25,920 nt of DNA from an uncultured bacterium (GTDB lineage: Bacteria; Bacillota_I; Bacilli_A; RF39; UBA660), in assembly GCA_905216155.1 (NCBI GenBank), contig CAJMSU010000020.1:1-25920 (forward strand), read 5' to 3'. Shown piece after piece: positions 8,019 through 15,193 of the stretch. Every line of letters starts with the position of its first letter. Within the stretch, counting starts at the first letter, position 1. Below the pieces are notes generated by a model. That model was not told the DNA's origin. It saw nothing but the letters and a program-made list of their open reading frames with translations, and searched no databases. The position numbers were made by a program, and so were the translations under genes.

Positions 8019-8027
8019 TGTGGAAAA
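8019..8027 (-). promoter_or_regulatory. DnaA box (dnaA-dnaN gap)
   Basis: TGTGGAAAA on the plus strand, that is TTTTCCACA on the minus strand. It is followed on the minus strand by GTAATAATAA, an AT-rich stretch, but not by the CTA/TTA series expected of DnaA-trios. With the box at 8081-8089 it forms the second part of a bipartite origin. Confidence 0.7.
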
Positions 8028-8061
8028 AGTTTAAAACTCTATTTTTTTCTTTATTTAAAAG

Positions 8062-8070
8062 ATTTTAGCA
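8062..8070 (-). promoter_or_regulatory. Candidate dnaN promoter overlapping a DnaA box
   Basis: The minus strand reads TGCTAAAAT, an extended -10 (5 of 6 to TATAAT). The -35 position at 17 bp falls on TTATCC, inside the perfect DnaA box at 8081-8089. If used, DnaA binding would compete with RNA polymerase. The -35 match is weak. Confidence 0.4.
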
Positions 8071-8080
8071 TAATTTTACC

Positions 8081-8089
8081 TGTGGATAA
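8081..8089 (-). promoter_or_regulatory. Perfect DnaA box (dnaA-dnaN gap)
   Basis: TGTGGATAA on the plus strand equals the consensus TTATCCACA on the minus strand. It lies 20 bp past the dnaA stop. Together with 8019-8027 it resembles the dnaA-dnaN half of the B. subtilis origin. Confidence 0.85.
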
Positions 8090-8109
8090 ATTGTTTAAAA
8101 TTAGAAATT

Positions 8110-9492
8110 TTACACAATACCTATATCCTTCTTTAATTTTTCTATGATATTTGCTAAATCTTTATTAACTTTTATTTCTTTTTCAATCTTTTCAACAGAA
8201 TGCATTACAGTAGTATGATCTTTTCCACCAAATTCTGTTCCTATTTTAGGAAACGATTCACTAGTCATAGTTCTACACAGGTACATAGCAATTTGTCTTG
8301 GAAAAGAAATATTACTACTTCTCTTTTTACTTCTAATATCTTCAACAGATATTTGAAAATATTCAGACACTATTTTTTGTATTCTATGGACATCATTTTT
8401 TTCACTCATACCTTTACTAATAAAGTCTTTTAAAGCTTCAATTGCTAAGTCCAAAGTAATAGATGCCCCACCCATAATGGTTGAATAAGCTATTAATCTA
8501 GTAATTGAACCTTCCAACTGTCTTACATCTGTTCCTATATTAGATGCAATATATTCTATAACATCATTTGGTATTTCTTTTTCAAAATTACCAGCTATTA
8601 TTTTCTTCTTTAAGATCTCAGTCCTAAGTGAGAAATCAGGAGGAAAAATATTAACAGTTAATCCCCAACAAAATCTCGTTCTTAAACGATCTTCTAATAG
8701 TTTTAAATCATCAGGAGATCTATCAGATGAGATAATAATTTGTTTGCTATCATTATATAGTGTATTGAAAGTGTGGAAAAATTCTTGTTGTGTTTGTGTA
8801 GCCCCACCCAAAAATTGAATATCATCTATTATTAAAACATCAATATTTCTATATTTATTCTTAAAAAAGTCAACATAATTAAAATTGGTTCCTTTATCAT
8901 CCTTTTTATTGATACCAATAAAATCCTGAATAAATTGGTCACTCGTTACATAAAGTACCTTTCTATTACTATTGTTTACTATATAATTACCAATAGCATG
9001 CATTAAATGAGTTTTACCTAATCCACTATTTCCATAAATAAAAAGTGGATTATACATATTTCCAGGGTTTTCTGCAACTGATAAAGCAGCAGCCTGAGCA
9101 AATTTATTACTATTACCAACAATAAAATTTTCAAAAGTATACTTACTTTTTAAATTTGAATGAGTAAAATTCTTTGGAACTCCATCATTTATACTTTGTT
9201 CTACTATTGGTACATTTTTTTTATTTTTCTTCTCTTCTTCATCAATTTCCTCTTTTAATAAAAATAGAAGTTCAAAATTAGTACCCGTTATTTCATTAAG
9301 TTTATTTAATATTAAATCACCATAGTTATCAGATAAATGTTTTTTATGTATTGGCATAGGAACTATTATATAGGCTTTTCCATCCTCTAATTTGTATAAT
9401 TTAGTATCCTTAAACCAGGTATCAAAAGATAGTGAAGTTAAATCGTTTTTTATTTGAACTAAAAAATTTGACCATAAAACATCAACGTTCAT
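8110..9492 (-). CDS. dnaA: Chromosomal replication initiator DnaA
   Basis: A 460-residue AAA+ initiator that binds DnaA boxes and melts the origin. Domain I (1-80) is the helicase-loading part, followed by a short charged linker (81-110). The AAA+ domain has Walker A GNSGLGKT (154-161), Walker B VLIIDD (219-224) and LEDRLRTRF (266-274). Domain IV (about 365-460) carries the DnaA signature GKDHTTVMHSVEKI (423-436), which contacts the box. I place the start at ATG 9492, 8 bases after GGGGAG; an upstream in-frame TTG at 9510 would sit before that ribosome site. The spacer upstream is the main oriC cluster, so self-regulation by DnaA is likely, as in B. subtilis. Confidence 0.98.
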   Translation of the reverse strand: MNVDVLWSNFLVQIKNDLTSLSFDTWFKDTKLYKLEDGKAYIIVPMPIHKKHLSDNYGDLILNKLNEITGTNFELLFLLKEEIDEEEKKNKKNVPIVEQSINDGVPKNFTHSNLKSKYTFENFIVGNSNKFAQAAALSVAENPGNMYNPLFIYGNSGLGKTHLMHAIGNYIVNNSNRKVLYVTSDQFIQDFIGINKKDDKGTNFNYVDFFKNKYRNIDVLIIDDIQFLGGATQTQQEFFHTFNTLYNDSKQIIISSDRSPDDLKLLEDRLRTRFCWGLTVNIFPPDFSLRTEILKKKIIAGNFEKEIPNDVIEYIASNIGTDVRQLEGSITRLIAYSTIMGGASITLDLAIEALKDFISKGMSEKNDVHRIQKIVSEYFQISVEDIRSKKRSSNISFPRQIAMYLCRTMTSESFPKIGTEFGGKDHTTVMHSVEKIEKEIKVNKDLANIIEKLKKDIGIV

Positions 9493-9541
9493 TCCACCAT
9501 CTCCCCACAAGATAAATTAACTACCAATATTCTAACTTAAA

Positions 9542-9587
9542 TTGTTGAAAAAATAAATAAAAAATTAAAAAAATTTTTTTTCAACAA
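9542..9587. repeat. Inverted repeat around A/T tracts in oriC
   Basis: TTGTTGAAAAAA (9542-9553) is repeated exactly in reverse complement as TTTTTTCAACAA (9576-9587), with 22 A/T bases between. The right arm ends 1 base before the perfect DnaA box. It could be a cruciform or unwinding element, or the dnaA control region; function is inferred. Confidence 0.75.
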
Positions 9588-9588
9588 C

Positions 9589-9696
9589 TTATCCACAAAA
9601 TTATCAACAGATAAAATATAACTATAAAAAGAAAAATATAAGTTTTCCACATTTTCCACAGATTTTAATTAACAACTGTGCTTTTTATTTTCCACA
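9589..9696 (+). promoter_or_regulatory. DnaA-box cluster of oriC
   Basis: All on the plus strand: TTATCCACA (9589-9597, perfect consensus), TTATCAACA (9601-9609, one mismatch), TTTTCCACA (9643-9651), TTTTCCACA (9652-9660, directly abutting) and TTTTCCACA (9688-9696). Same-strand, closely spaced boxes are what DnaA needs to build an oligomer. Confidence 0.88.
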
Positions 9697-9700
9697 TATC

Positions 9701-9718
9701 TGTGAATTCTGTGAATTA
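9701..9718 (+). repeat. Tandem 9-bp repeat in oriC
   Basis: TGTGAATTC followed immediately by TGTGAATTA, identical at 8 of 9 bases. Read on the minus strand these are TAATTCACA and GAATTCACA, degenerate DnaA boxes in the direction opposite to the main cluster. They may be weak boxes or a binding site for another factor. Confidence 0.5.
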
Positions 9719-9750
9719 TTTTAAAAAAGCAAGAAAAAAACCAAATTTAA

Positions 9751-9780
9751 TTGACAAAATCGTAAATATATTATTATAAT
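9751..9780 (+). promoter_or_regulatory. Promoter of rpmH-rnpA
   Basis: A perfect -35 TTGACA (9751-9756), 18-bp spacer and perfect -10 TATAAT (9775-9780): the strongest sigma-A type promoter in the window, fitting a ribosomal protein gene. Confidence 0.9.
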
Positions 9781-9810
9781 AATGTAGATTTATGTCTGGA
9801 GGTGGAAGCA

Positions 9811-9933
9811 ATGAAAAGAACATATCAACCAAATAATCGTAAGAAATCAAAAAGATTAGGATTTTTTGCACGTAAAAAAACAAACATTTTAAATCGTCGT
9901 CGTCGCAAAGGACGCAAAAGACTTTGCAAATAA
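9811..9933 (+). CDS. rpmH: 50S ribosomal protein L34
   Basis: A 40-residue, highly basic protein beginning MKRTYQPNNRKKSKRLGF and ending NRRRRKGRKRLCK, unmistakable as L34 of the large ribosomal subunit. It is about 4 residues shorter than the usual 44: the family's loop with KNGRKVLA is here only NILN. The reading frame is clean on both sides, so it is a true short form, not a frameshift. It has a strong GGAGGTGG ribosome site and a consensus promoter. A weak hairpin terminator separates it from rnpA, which probably makes rnpA less expressed, as usual for this gene pair next to oriC. Confidence 0.97.
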   Translation: MKRTYQPNNRKKSKRLGFFARKKTNILNRRRRKGRKRLCK

Positions 9934-9936
9934 TAT

Positions 9937-9961
9937 ACCGCTGGTTTCACAGTGGTTTTTT
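9937..9961 (+). terminator. Attenuating terminator between rpmH and rnpA
   Basis: ACCGCTG-GTTTCA-CAGTGGT is a 7-bp stem with one G-U pair and 6-base loop, followed by five T residues, right after the rpmH stop. rnpA starts 24 bases later without an evident promoter, so the hairpin probably lets some transcription through. Confidence 0.75.
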
Positions 9962-9984
9962 ACTATTAAAGATAGGTGAAACAG

Positions 9985-10338
9985 ATGAAAAAATTATACA
10001 TAGTGAAAAATCAATATGACTTTGATAGAATAATTAACAAAAATAACTCAATAAAAAACAAAAGTTTCATTATATATAAGGAAAATAATAATCTTCCTTA
10101 TAGTAGATTTGGAATATCTGTTGGCAAAAAACTAGGTAATGCAGTATATAGAAATAAAATGAAAAGAAAAATAAGAGCAATTATTGATCATTTAAATAAA
10201 GAAAAAATAACTACTAATGATTATATTATTATTTTAAGAAAATATGCAAAAGACAATACTTATAGCGAATTAAATAAAGCCTTAGAAGAGTTATTATATA
10301 AAAAAGAAAGGATTAAGTATGAAGAAAAAACAAAATAA
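9985..10338 (+). CDS. rnpA: Ribonuclease P protein component
   Basis: A 117-residue basic protein that assists the RNase P ribozyme in cutting the 5' leader from tRNA precursors. The family signature is seen as GISVGKKLGNAVYRNKMKRKIR; the usual RNR is RNK here, a conservative change. I chose ATG 9985, five bases after AGGTGA; a GTG at 9976 in frame lies within that ribosome site. The 3' end overlaps yidC by 20 bases in a different frame, so the two are translationally linked. Position after rpmH beside the origin is standard. Confidence 0.95.
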   Translation: MKKLYIVKNQYDFDRIINKNNSIKNKSFIIYKENNNLPYSRFGISVGKKLGNAVYRNKMKRKIRAIIDHLNKEKITTNDYIIILRKYAKDNTYSELNKALEELLYKKERIKYEEKTK

Positions 10339-11254
10339 ATTAAAAGTTTTATTAGTTTTAGTATTATTACTTATATCAACAGGATGTACAAAGACACTAA
10401 CTGATTCTAATAAAAAACCAATAAGAAATGAAGTAACAGGTCAAAACTTAACAGAAAATATTATCTGTAGACCAACAAATAAAGAAACAATAAAACAGTA
10501 CAAAAAAAATGGAGTTAAATTAGAAAAATTACCAACATGTGATAATTTTAAAGTAACATCCGGAAAATATGAAGGCTTATGGACAAGCATTTTTGTAAAA
10601 CCATTAGCATTTATCTTATTACTTTTAGGAAAAAAAGTAGGAAACTATGCAATTTCATTAATAATAATCAGTATTTTAATAAGATTAATTGCATTCCCAG
10701 TTACTAAAAAAACAGCTCTACAGTCTGAATTAATGAAGCGTGCTCAACCAGAACTTGATAGAATTCAAAAGAAATATAAAAATAAACAAGATCAAGAATC
10801 AATGATGAAACAAAGTCAAGAAATGATGATGGTCTACAAAAAATATAATATAAGTCCTATGTCAGGTTGCTTATTTTCTCTAATACAACTTCCTTTATTT
10901 ATAGCATTCTTTGAAGCTGTACAAAGAACACCAGCTATATTTGAGGATAAGTTCTTAGGATTACAATTAGGTACAACTATATCAGTAGGTATAACAACAG
11001 CTAAAATTATTCCTTATTTAATACTAATAATTTTGATAGCCTTAACAACATTCTATTCACTAAAAATGAATGTAACAGGAAATACATCTGATCCAAATAT
11101 GAAAATGATGCCAACAATGATGAGTGTAATGATAATTATAACAGCATTATTCATGCCATCAGCTTTAGGTATATATTGGGTTACATCAAATTTATTTACA
11201 ATAATTCAAAATATATTAGTAAAAAGGAGTAAAGAAGCAAATGGAAAAGCATAG
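10319..11254 (+). CDS. yidC: Membrane protein insertase YidC/OxaA
   Basis: A 311-residue insertase that helps place proteins in the cell membrane with or without Sec. It begins with a lipoprotein signal peptide with ISTGC at 19-23 (C23 lipidated; serine at the -3 place is unusual). The conserved membrane arginine of the hydrophilic groove is R122 in SILIRLIAFPV. A charged cytoplasmic hairpin (129-178) and the conserved segment PMSGCLFSLIQLPLFIAFFEA (180-200) follow, then further membrane segments at about 218-250 and 262-300. Between lipobox and first membrane segment lies an extracellular stretch with C50 and C74. It overlaps rnpA by 20 bases and jag by 14. Confidence 0.96.
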   Translation: MKKKQNKLKVLLVLVLLLISTGCTKTLTDSNKKPIRNEVTGQNLTENIICRPTNKETIKQYKKNGVKLEKLPTCDNFKVTSGKYEGLWTSIFVKPLAFILLLLGKKVGNYAISLIIISILIRLIAFPVTKKTALQSELMKRAQPELDRIQKKYKNKQDQESMMKQSQEMMMVYKKYNISPMSGCLFSLIQLPLFIAFFEAVQRTPAIFEDKFLGLQLGTTISVGITTAKIIPYLILIILIALTTFYSLKMNVTGNTSDPNMKMMPTMMSVMIIITALFMPSALGIYWVTSNLFTIIQNILVKRSKEANGKA

Positions 11255-11855
11255 TTATATAGGAAAAACAAAAGAAGAAGCAATAAATAATGCAATAATT
11301 GATTTGCAAGAATTACAAGAAAACTTAATTATTAAAGAAAAAGAAGAAATAAAAACAGGTTTATTTAAAAGTAAAAAGATAGAAATTGAAGTAATAGAAA
11401 AAAGAGAAGTTACAAAAGAAATAAAAGATTATCTAATAAAACTTTTAAAAAATCTAGGATTTACTGCTAATGTAGAAGTAAAAACAAAAGAAGATATACC
11501 AACATATACAATTTACTCTGATAATGATTCACTATTAATTGGAAAAAATGGTAAAAATCTTCAAGCTTTGTCAATAATAGTTAGTCAATACATAAAAAAA
11601 GAACTAGGAAAAAATTTCAAATTCTTAATAGATGTTAATTCATATAAAGAAAAACATGATAAACAATTAGAAAGACTAGCAAAAAATATAGCAAGAGAAG
11701 TAAAAGACAGCAAAGTAGAAGCAAAATTAGATTCAATGAATTCTTATGAAAGAAGAATAATTCACAATACTTTATCAAAAAATAAATATGTTTACACAGA
11801 AAGTGTTGGAGAAGAACCAAACAGATGTGTAGTAATAAAACCAAAAGAAGATTAA
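11241..11855 (+). CDS. jag: RNA-binding protein Jag/KhpB
   Basis: A 204-residue RNA-binding protein of the Jag (KhpB, EloR) family. It has the N-terminal Jag_N domain (1-50, SYIGKTKEEAI), a KH domain with the loop LIGKNGKNLQAL (99-110) and a C-terminal R3H domain with RRIIH (171-175). In Firmicutes it works with KhpA and influences cell elongation and small-RNA function. The start overlaps the end of yidC by 14 bases, with AAAGGAG 11 bases upstream, so it is coupled to yidC as in most relatives. The stop codon lies in the loop of the terminator. Confidence 0.95.
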   Translation: MEKHSYIGKTKEEAINNAIIDLQELQENLIIKEKEEIKTGLFKSKKIEIEVIEKREVTKEIKDYLIKLLKNLGFTANVEVKTKEDIPTYTIYSDNDSLLIGKNGKNLQALSIIVSQYIKKELGKNFKFLIDVNSYKEKHDKQLERLAKNIAREVKDSKVEAKLDSMNSYERRIIHNTLSKNKYVYTESVGEEPNRCVVIKPKED

Positions 11856-11868
11856 GTTCTTCTTTTTT
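11843..11868 (+). terminator. A/U-rich terminator of the rpmH-jag operon
   Basis: AAAAGAAGA-TTAAGT-TCTTCTTTT is a perfect 9-bp stem followed by T residues. The left arm is inside the jag coding end and the TAA stop falls in the loop. Only three G-C pairs, so partial termination is possible. Confidence 0.6.
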
Positions 11869-11888
11869 ATATAAAAATAAAATATTTG

Positions 11889-11897
11889 TGCTATAAT
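11889..11897 (+). promoter_or_regulatory. Extended -10 promoter of mnmE
   Basis: TGCTATAAT is a perfect TATAAT with the TGn extension; no convincing -35 lies 17 bp upstream. It would start transcription about 20 bases before the mnmE ATG. Confidence 0.65.
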
Positions 11898-11923
11898 ATA
11901 GAGGAAAAAAAGGAGTGTACTAT

Positions 11924-13279
11924 ATGAATGATACAATTGTCGCTATATCTACAGCCCTAGGAGTAGGTGCCATTTCTATTATTAGAATAAGTGGAAATAA
12001 GGCTATCTCAATTGCAAATAGTATTTTTAGTGGTAAAGACTTAAATAAAGTTTCAACCCATACTATAAATTATGGTTTTATAAAAGAAAATAATGAAATA
12101 ATAGATGAAGTATTAATAACAGTAATGAGAGCTCCCAGTACTTATACAACAGAAGATATAGTAGAAATTAATTGTCATGGTGGAATAACATCAACAAATA
12201 AAGTTTTAGAAGTTATTTTACAACATGGAGCAAGACTAGCTGAACCTGGAGAATTTACAAAAAGAGCATTCCTAAATGGAAGAATCGACCTAACAAAGTC
12301 AGAAGCAGTTATGGATTTATTAGAAAGTAAAACAGAAACAGCTAGAAAATTAGCAATAAATGGTCTTCAAGGAAAAACAGCAGCTTTAGTAGATAATTTT
12401 AGAGATAAAATAAAACAATTAATTTCTTCAATAGAAGTCAATATAGATTACCCTGAGTATTATGATATTGAAGTTATTACCTTAGAAAAAATAAAAGAAG
12501 AAACAAAGCAGATGAAAAATGAGTTAGAAAATATAATAAAAGAAAGTGAAAACAGTAAAATAATTAAAAATGGTATTGATACTCTTATAATAGGGCGACC
12601 AAACGTAGGAAAAAGTAGTATTTTAAATAAATTCTTAGATGAAGATAAAGCCATAGTAACAGATATAGCAGGAACAACAAGAGATATAGTAGAAGGACAA
12701 GTAATGCTTGATAATATTATGTTAAATATAATAGATACTGCCGGAATTAGAGAAACAGAAGATAAAGTAGAAAAAATAGGAGTAGAAAAAAGTCTTGGCT
12801 TAATTGATAAAGCTGACCTAGTAATAGTAGTTTTAAATAATAATGAAAAATTAACCACTGAAGATTTAGAATTACTAGAAAAAACAAAAAATAAAAATAC
12901 CATTGTGGTTATTAATAAAAATGATTTAGAAAGAAAAATAGAAATAGAAAAACTAAAAGAATACAACTTAGTAAGTACAAATACAAATAATTTAGAAGGA
13001 ATTGATGATTTAAAAAATAAAATAAAGGAAATGTTTAATTTAGAACAAATATCTACTAAGGATTATAATTACTTAACCAACGTAAGACAAATATCTCTTG
13101 CTAAAAATGCCTACCAAAAATTAATTGATGTTGAAACTGCTTTACATGATAATTTACCAATTGATATGATTGAAATAGATTTAAGAGATTGCTTTGATAT
13201 ACTTGGTGAAATAACGGGTAAAACTTATAGTGATGAAATAATAGATAATTTATTTGAAAGATTTTGTGTAGGAAAATAA
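11924..13279 (+). CDS. mnmE: tRNA uridine-5-carboxymethylaminomethyl modification GTPase MnmE
   Basis: A 451-residue GTPase that, with MnmG, modifies carbon 5 of the wobble uridine in several tRNAs. The N-terminal folate-binding domain (1-118) is followed by a helical domain into which a G domain is inserted: G1 GRPNVGKSS (224-232), G2 TDIAGTTRD (246-254), G3 DTAG (271-274), G4 NKND (331-334). The C-terminus is CVGK, whose cysteine is conserved (usual CIGK). ATG 11924 is chosen because AAAGGAG sits 8 bases before it; an in-frame GTG at 11915 overlaps that site. mnmG follows after 33 bp, the functional partner. Confidence 0.97.
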   Translation: MNDTIVAISTALGVGAISIIRISGNKAISIANSIFSGKDLNKVSTHTINYGFIKENNEIIDEVLITVMRAPSTYTTEDIVEINCHGGITSTNKVLEVILQHGARLAEPGEFTKRAFLNGRIDLTKSEAVMDLLESKTETARKLAINGLQGKTAALVDNFRDKIKQLISSIEVNIDYPEYYDIEVITLEKIKEETKQMKNELENIIKESENSKIIKNGIDTLIIGRPNVGKSSILNKFLDEDKAIVTDIAGTTRDIVEGQVMLDNIMLNIIDTAGIRETEDKVEKIGVEKSLGLIDKADLVIVVLNNNEKLTTEDLELLEKTKNKNTIVVINKNDLERKIEIEKLKEYNLVSTNTNNLEGIDDLKNKIKEMFNLEQISTKDYNYLTNVRQISLAKNAYQKLIDVETALHDNLPIDMIEIDLRDCFDILGEITGKTYSDEIIDNLFERFCVGK

Positions 13280-13312
13280 GCTAATTTATAAAAAAAGAAA
13301 GTAGTGATAAAT

Positions 13313-15193
13313 ATGAATTATGAAGCAATAGTAGTAGGTGGAGGACATGCAGGATGTGAAGCATCCTTAGCCATAGCTAGAAAAGGACATAAAACATTAT
13401 TAATAACAGGTAGTATAGAAAATATTGCAGATATGCCATGTAATCCAGCAATAGGTGGACCAGCAAAAGGAATAGTTGTAAGAGAAATAGATGCTTTAGG
13501 TGGAGAAATGGGAAAAAATGCAGATAAGGCTGCAATTCAAATAAAAATGTTAAATACCAAAAAAGGTCCAGCAGTTCAAGCCTTGCGTGCTCAAGAAGAT
13601 AAAAATATATATCCAAAAGAAATGTTAAAAACACTAAAACAAGAAAAAAATTTAGATATAAAAGAATCATTAGTTGAAGATTTAATAGTAGAAAATAGCA
13701 AAATTAAAGGTGTTATCCTAGAAGATCATACTAAAATAGAAGCAGATGTTGTAGTATTAACAACAGGTACATATCTACGTGGAATGATATTAGTAGGAGC
13801 AAATAAGAAAGCTGGAGGACCTCACGGAGAAAGAGATTCTAAATTTTTATCAACAAAGTTAAAAGAATTAGGATTTAATATCTTAAGACTTAAAACAGGT
13901 ACACCACCACGAATAGATAAAACAACAATTGATTATGAGAAAACATCTATAGAGCCGGGTGATGATAAACAGCTGTCATTTTCATATGACAATAAAATAT
14001 ATTATGATTACAAAAATCAAACACCATGTCACTTAATATATACAAATGATAAAACTCATCAAATTATTAAAGATCACTTAAAAGAATCAAGTATGTATGG
14101 AGGATATGTAGAAGGAGTAGGTCCTAGATATTGTCCATCAATAGAAGACAAAGTAGTAAGATTCAGTAATAAAGAACGCCATCAATTATTCTTAGAGCCA
14201 GAAAGTAATATTGCAGATGATAAAGATTATGGAAATACTATTTACATACAAGGATTTTCTACAAGTATGCCAGAAAATATTCAAGAAGAAATGGTACATA
14301 GTCTAAAAGGACTAGAACATGCCAAAATAATAAAATACGCTTATGCAATTGAATATGATGCAATAGATTCTAAACAATTAAAACAGAGTCTAGAATCAAA
14401 AATAATTGAAGGATTATATACTGCAGGTCAAATCAATGGTACAAGTGGTTATGAAGAAGCTGCAGGTCAAGGGTTAATAGCCGGTATAAATGCAGCATTA
14501 AAATTAGAAAACAAAGATCCATTAATATTAAAAAGAAATGAGTCATATATAGGTGTTTTAATTGATGATTTAGTAACCAAAGGAGTAAAAGATCCATATA
14601 GATTATTAACATCACGTGCAGAATATCGTCTATTATTAAGACATGATAATGCCGATATAAGACTTAGAGATTATGGGTATCAAGTTGGCTTAATATCAGA
14701 AGAAAAATATCGTGAATTTAATCAGAAAAAGCAAAATATAGAAGATGCATATACTATTTTAAAAGAAAATAAAATTACCCCTAAAAAAGAAGTAAATGAT
14801 TATCTTGAATCAATTAATAGTTCAATATTAAAAGATGGAATTACTTTATATGATTTATTAAAAAGACCAGAAATTTCAATAGAAAACATAAAGCATTTTA
14901 TAAATTTAGACTATGACAATGAAGTATTACAACAAGTAGAAATAAATACAAAATATCAAGGATATATTGCAAAAGCAAATAAAGAAGCACAAAAAATGTT
15001 AGATTTAGAGAAAAAACTAATACCTAATGACATAGATTATGATAATATTCCAAATATTGCTAGTGAAGCAAGACAAAAACTTAATGAAATAAGACCAACT
15101 ACTATTGCTCAAGCCTTAAGAATTAGTGGTGTTAATCCAGCAGATATTTCTATTTTAATGGTTTATTTAAAAAGGATGAATAATAATGAATAA
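13313..15193 (+). CDS. mnmG: tRNA uridine-5-carboxymethylaminomethyl modification enzyme MnmG (GidA)
   Basis: A 626-residue FAD enzyme, partner of MnmE in wobble-uridine modification. Visible are the FAD-binding loop GGGHAGCEA (9-17), the GidA motif MPCNPAIGGPAKG (41-53), RAQEDKNIYPKEM, RLKTGTPPRID and the C-terminal YLKRM. Length is normal. I prefer ATG 13313, giving the usual short N-terminus; an in-frame GTG at 13304 adds three residues, and neither has a strong ribosome site. rsmG overlaps its 3' end by 8 bases, so mnmE, mnmG and rsmG form one operon, the common Bacilli arrangement. Confidence 0.97.
   Translation: MNYEAIVVGGGHAGCEASLAIARKGHKTLLITGSIENIADMPCNPAIGGPAKGIVVREIDALGGEMGKNADKAAIQIKMLNTKKGPAVQALRAQEDKNIYPKEMLKTLKQEKNLDIKESLVEDLIVENSKIKGVILEDHTKIEADVVVLTTGTYLRGMILVGANKKAGGPHGERDSKFLSTKLKELGFNILRLKTGTPPRIDKTTIDYEKTSIEPGDDKQLSFSYDNKIYYDYKNQTPCHLIYTNDKTHQIIKDHLKESSMYGGYVEGVGPRYCPSIEDKVVRFSNKERHQLFLEPESNIADDKDYGNTIYIQGFSTSMPENIQEEMVHSLKGLEHAKIIKYAYAIEYDAIDSKQLKQSLESKIIEGLYTAGQINGTSGYEEAAGQGLIAGINAALKLENKDPLILKRNESYIGVLIDDLVTKGVKDPYRLLTSRAEYRLLLRHDNADIRLRDYGYQVGLISEEKYREFNQKKQNIEDAYTILKENKITPKKEVNDYLESINSSILKDGITLYDLLKRPEISIENIKHFINLDYDNEVLQQVEINTKYQGYIAKANKEAQKMLDLEKKLIPNDIDYDNIPNIASEARQKLNEIRPTTIAQALRISGVNPADISILMVYLKRMNNNE

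Larger units (their letters stand above)
9493..9750. other. Main part of oriC (dnaA-rpmH spacer)
   Basis: A gene-free spacer between the divergent dnaA and rpmH genes. It holds an inverted repeat flanking A/T tracts (9542-9587), one perfect DnaA box, three TTTTCCACA boxes and a near match, then a 9-bp tandem repeat. Divergent gene direction and box density mark it as the replication origin, paired with the boxes between dnaA and dnaN. The likely unwinding sites are the A/T tracts, but I could not see a clear DnaA-trio series. A dnaA promoter should lie here on the minus strand; TAGAAT near 9528 is a weak candidate. Confidence 0.9.

Noticed and set aside
8001..8030. TAATAATAA next to a DnaA box as DnaA-trios
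   Set aside because: In the box's own orientation the series should read CTA/TTA on the top strand; this reads TAA repeats, which any AT-rich spacer can give.
14608..14622. CACGTG cores within mnmG and at 15602-15608 in rsmG as further parS sites
   Set aside because: Only the central six bases match; the GTTTC/GAAAC arms of parS are missing and the DNA is coding.
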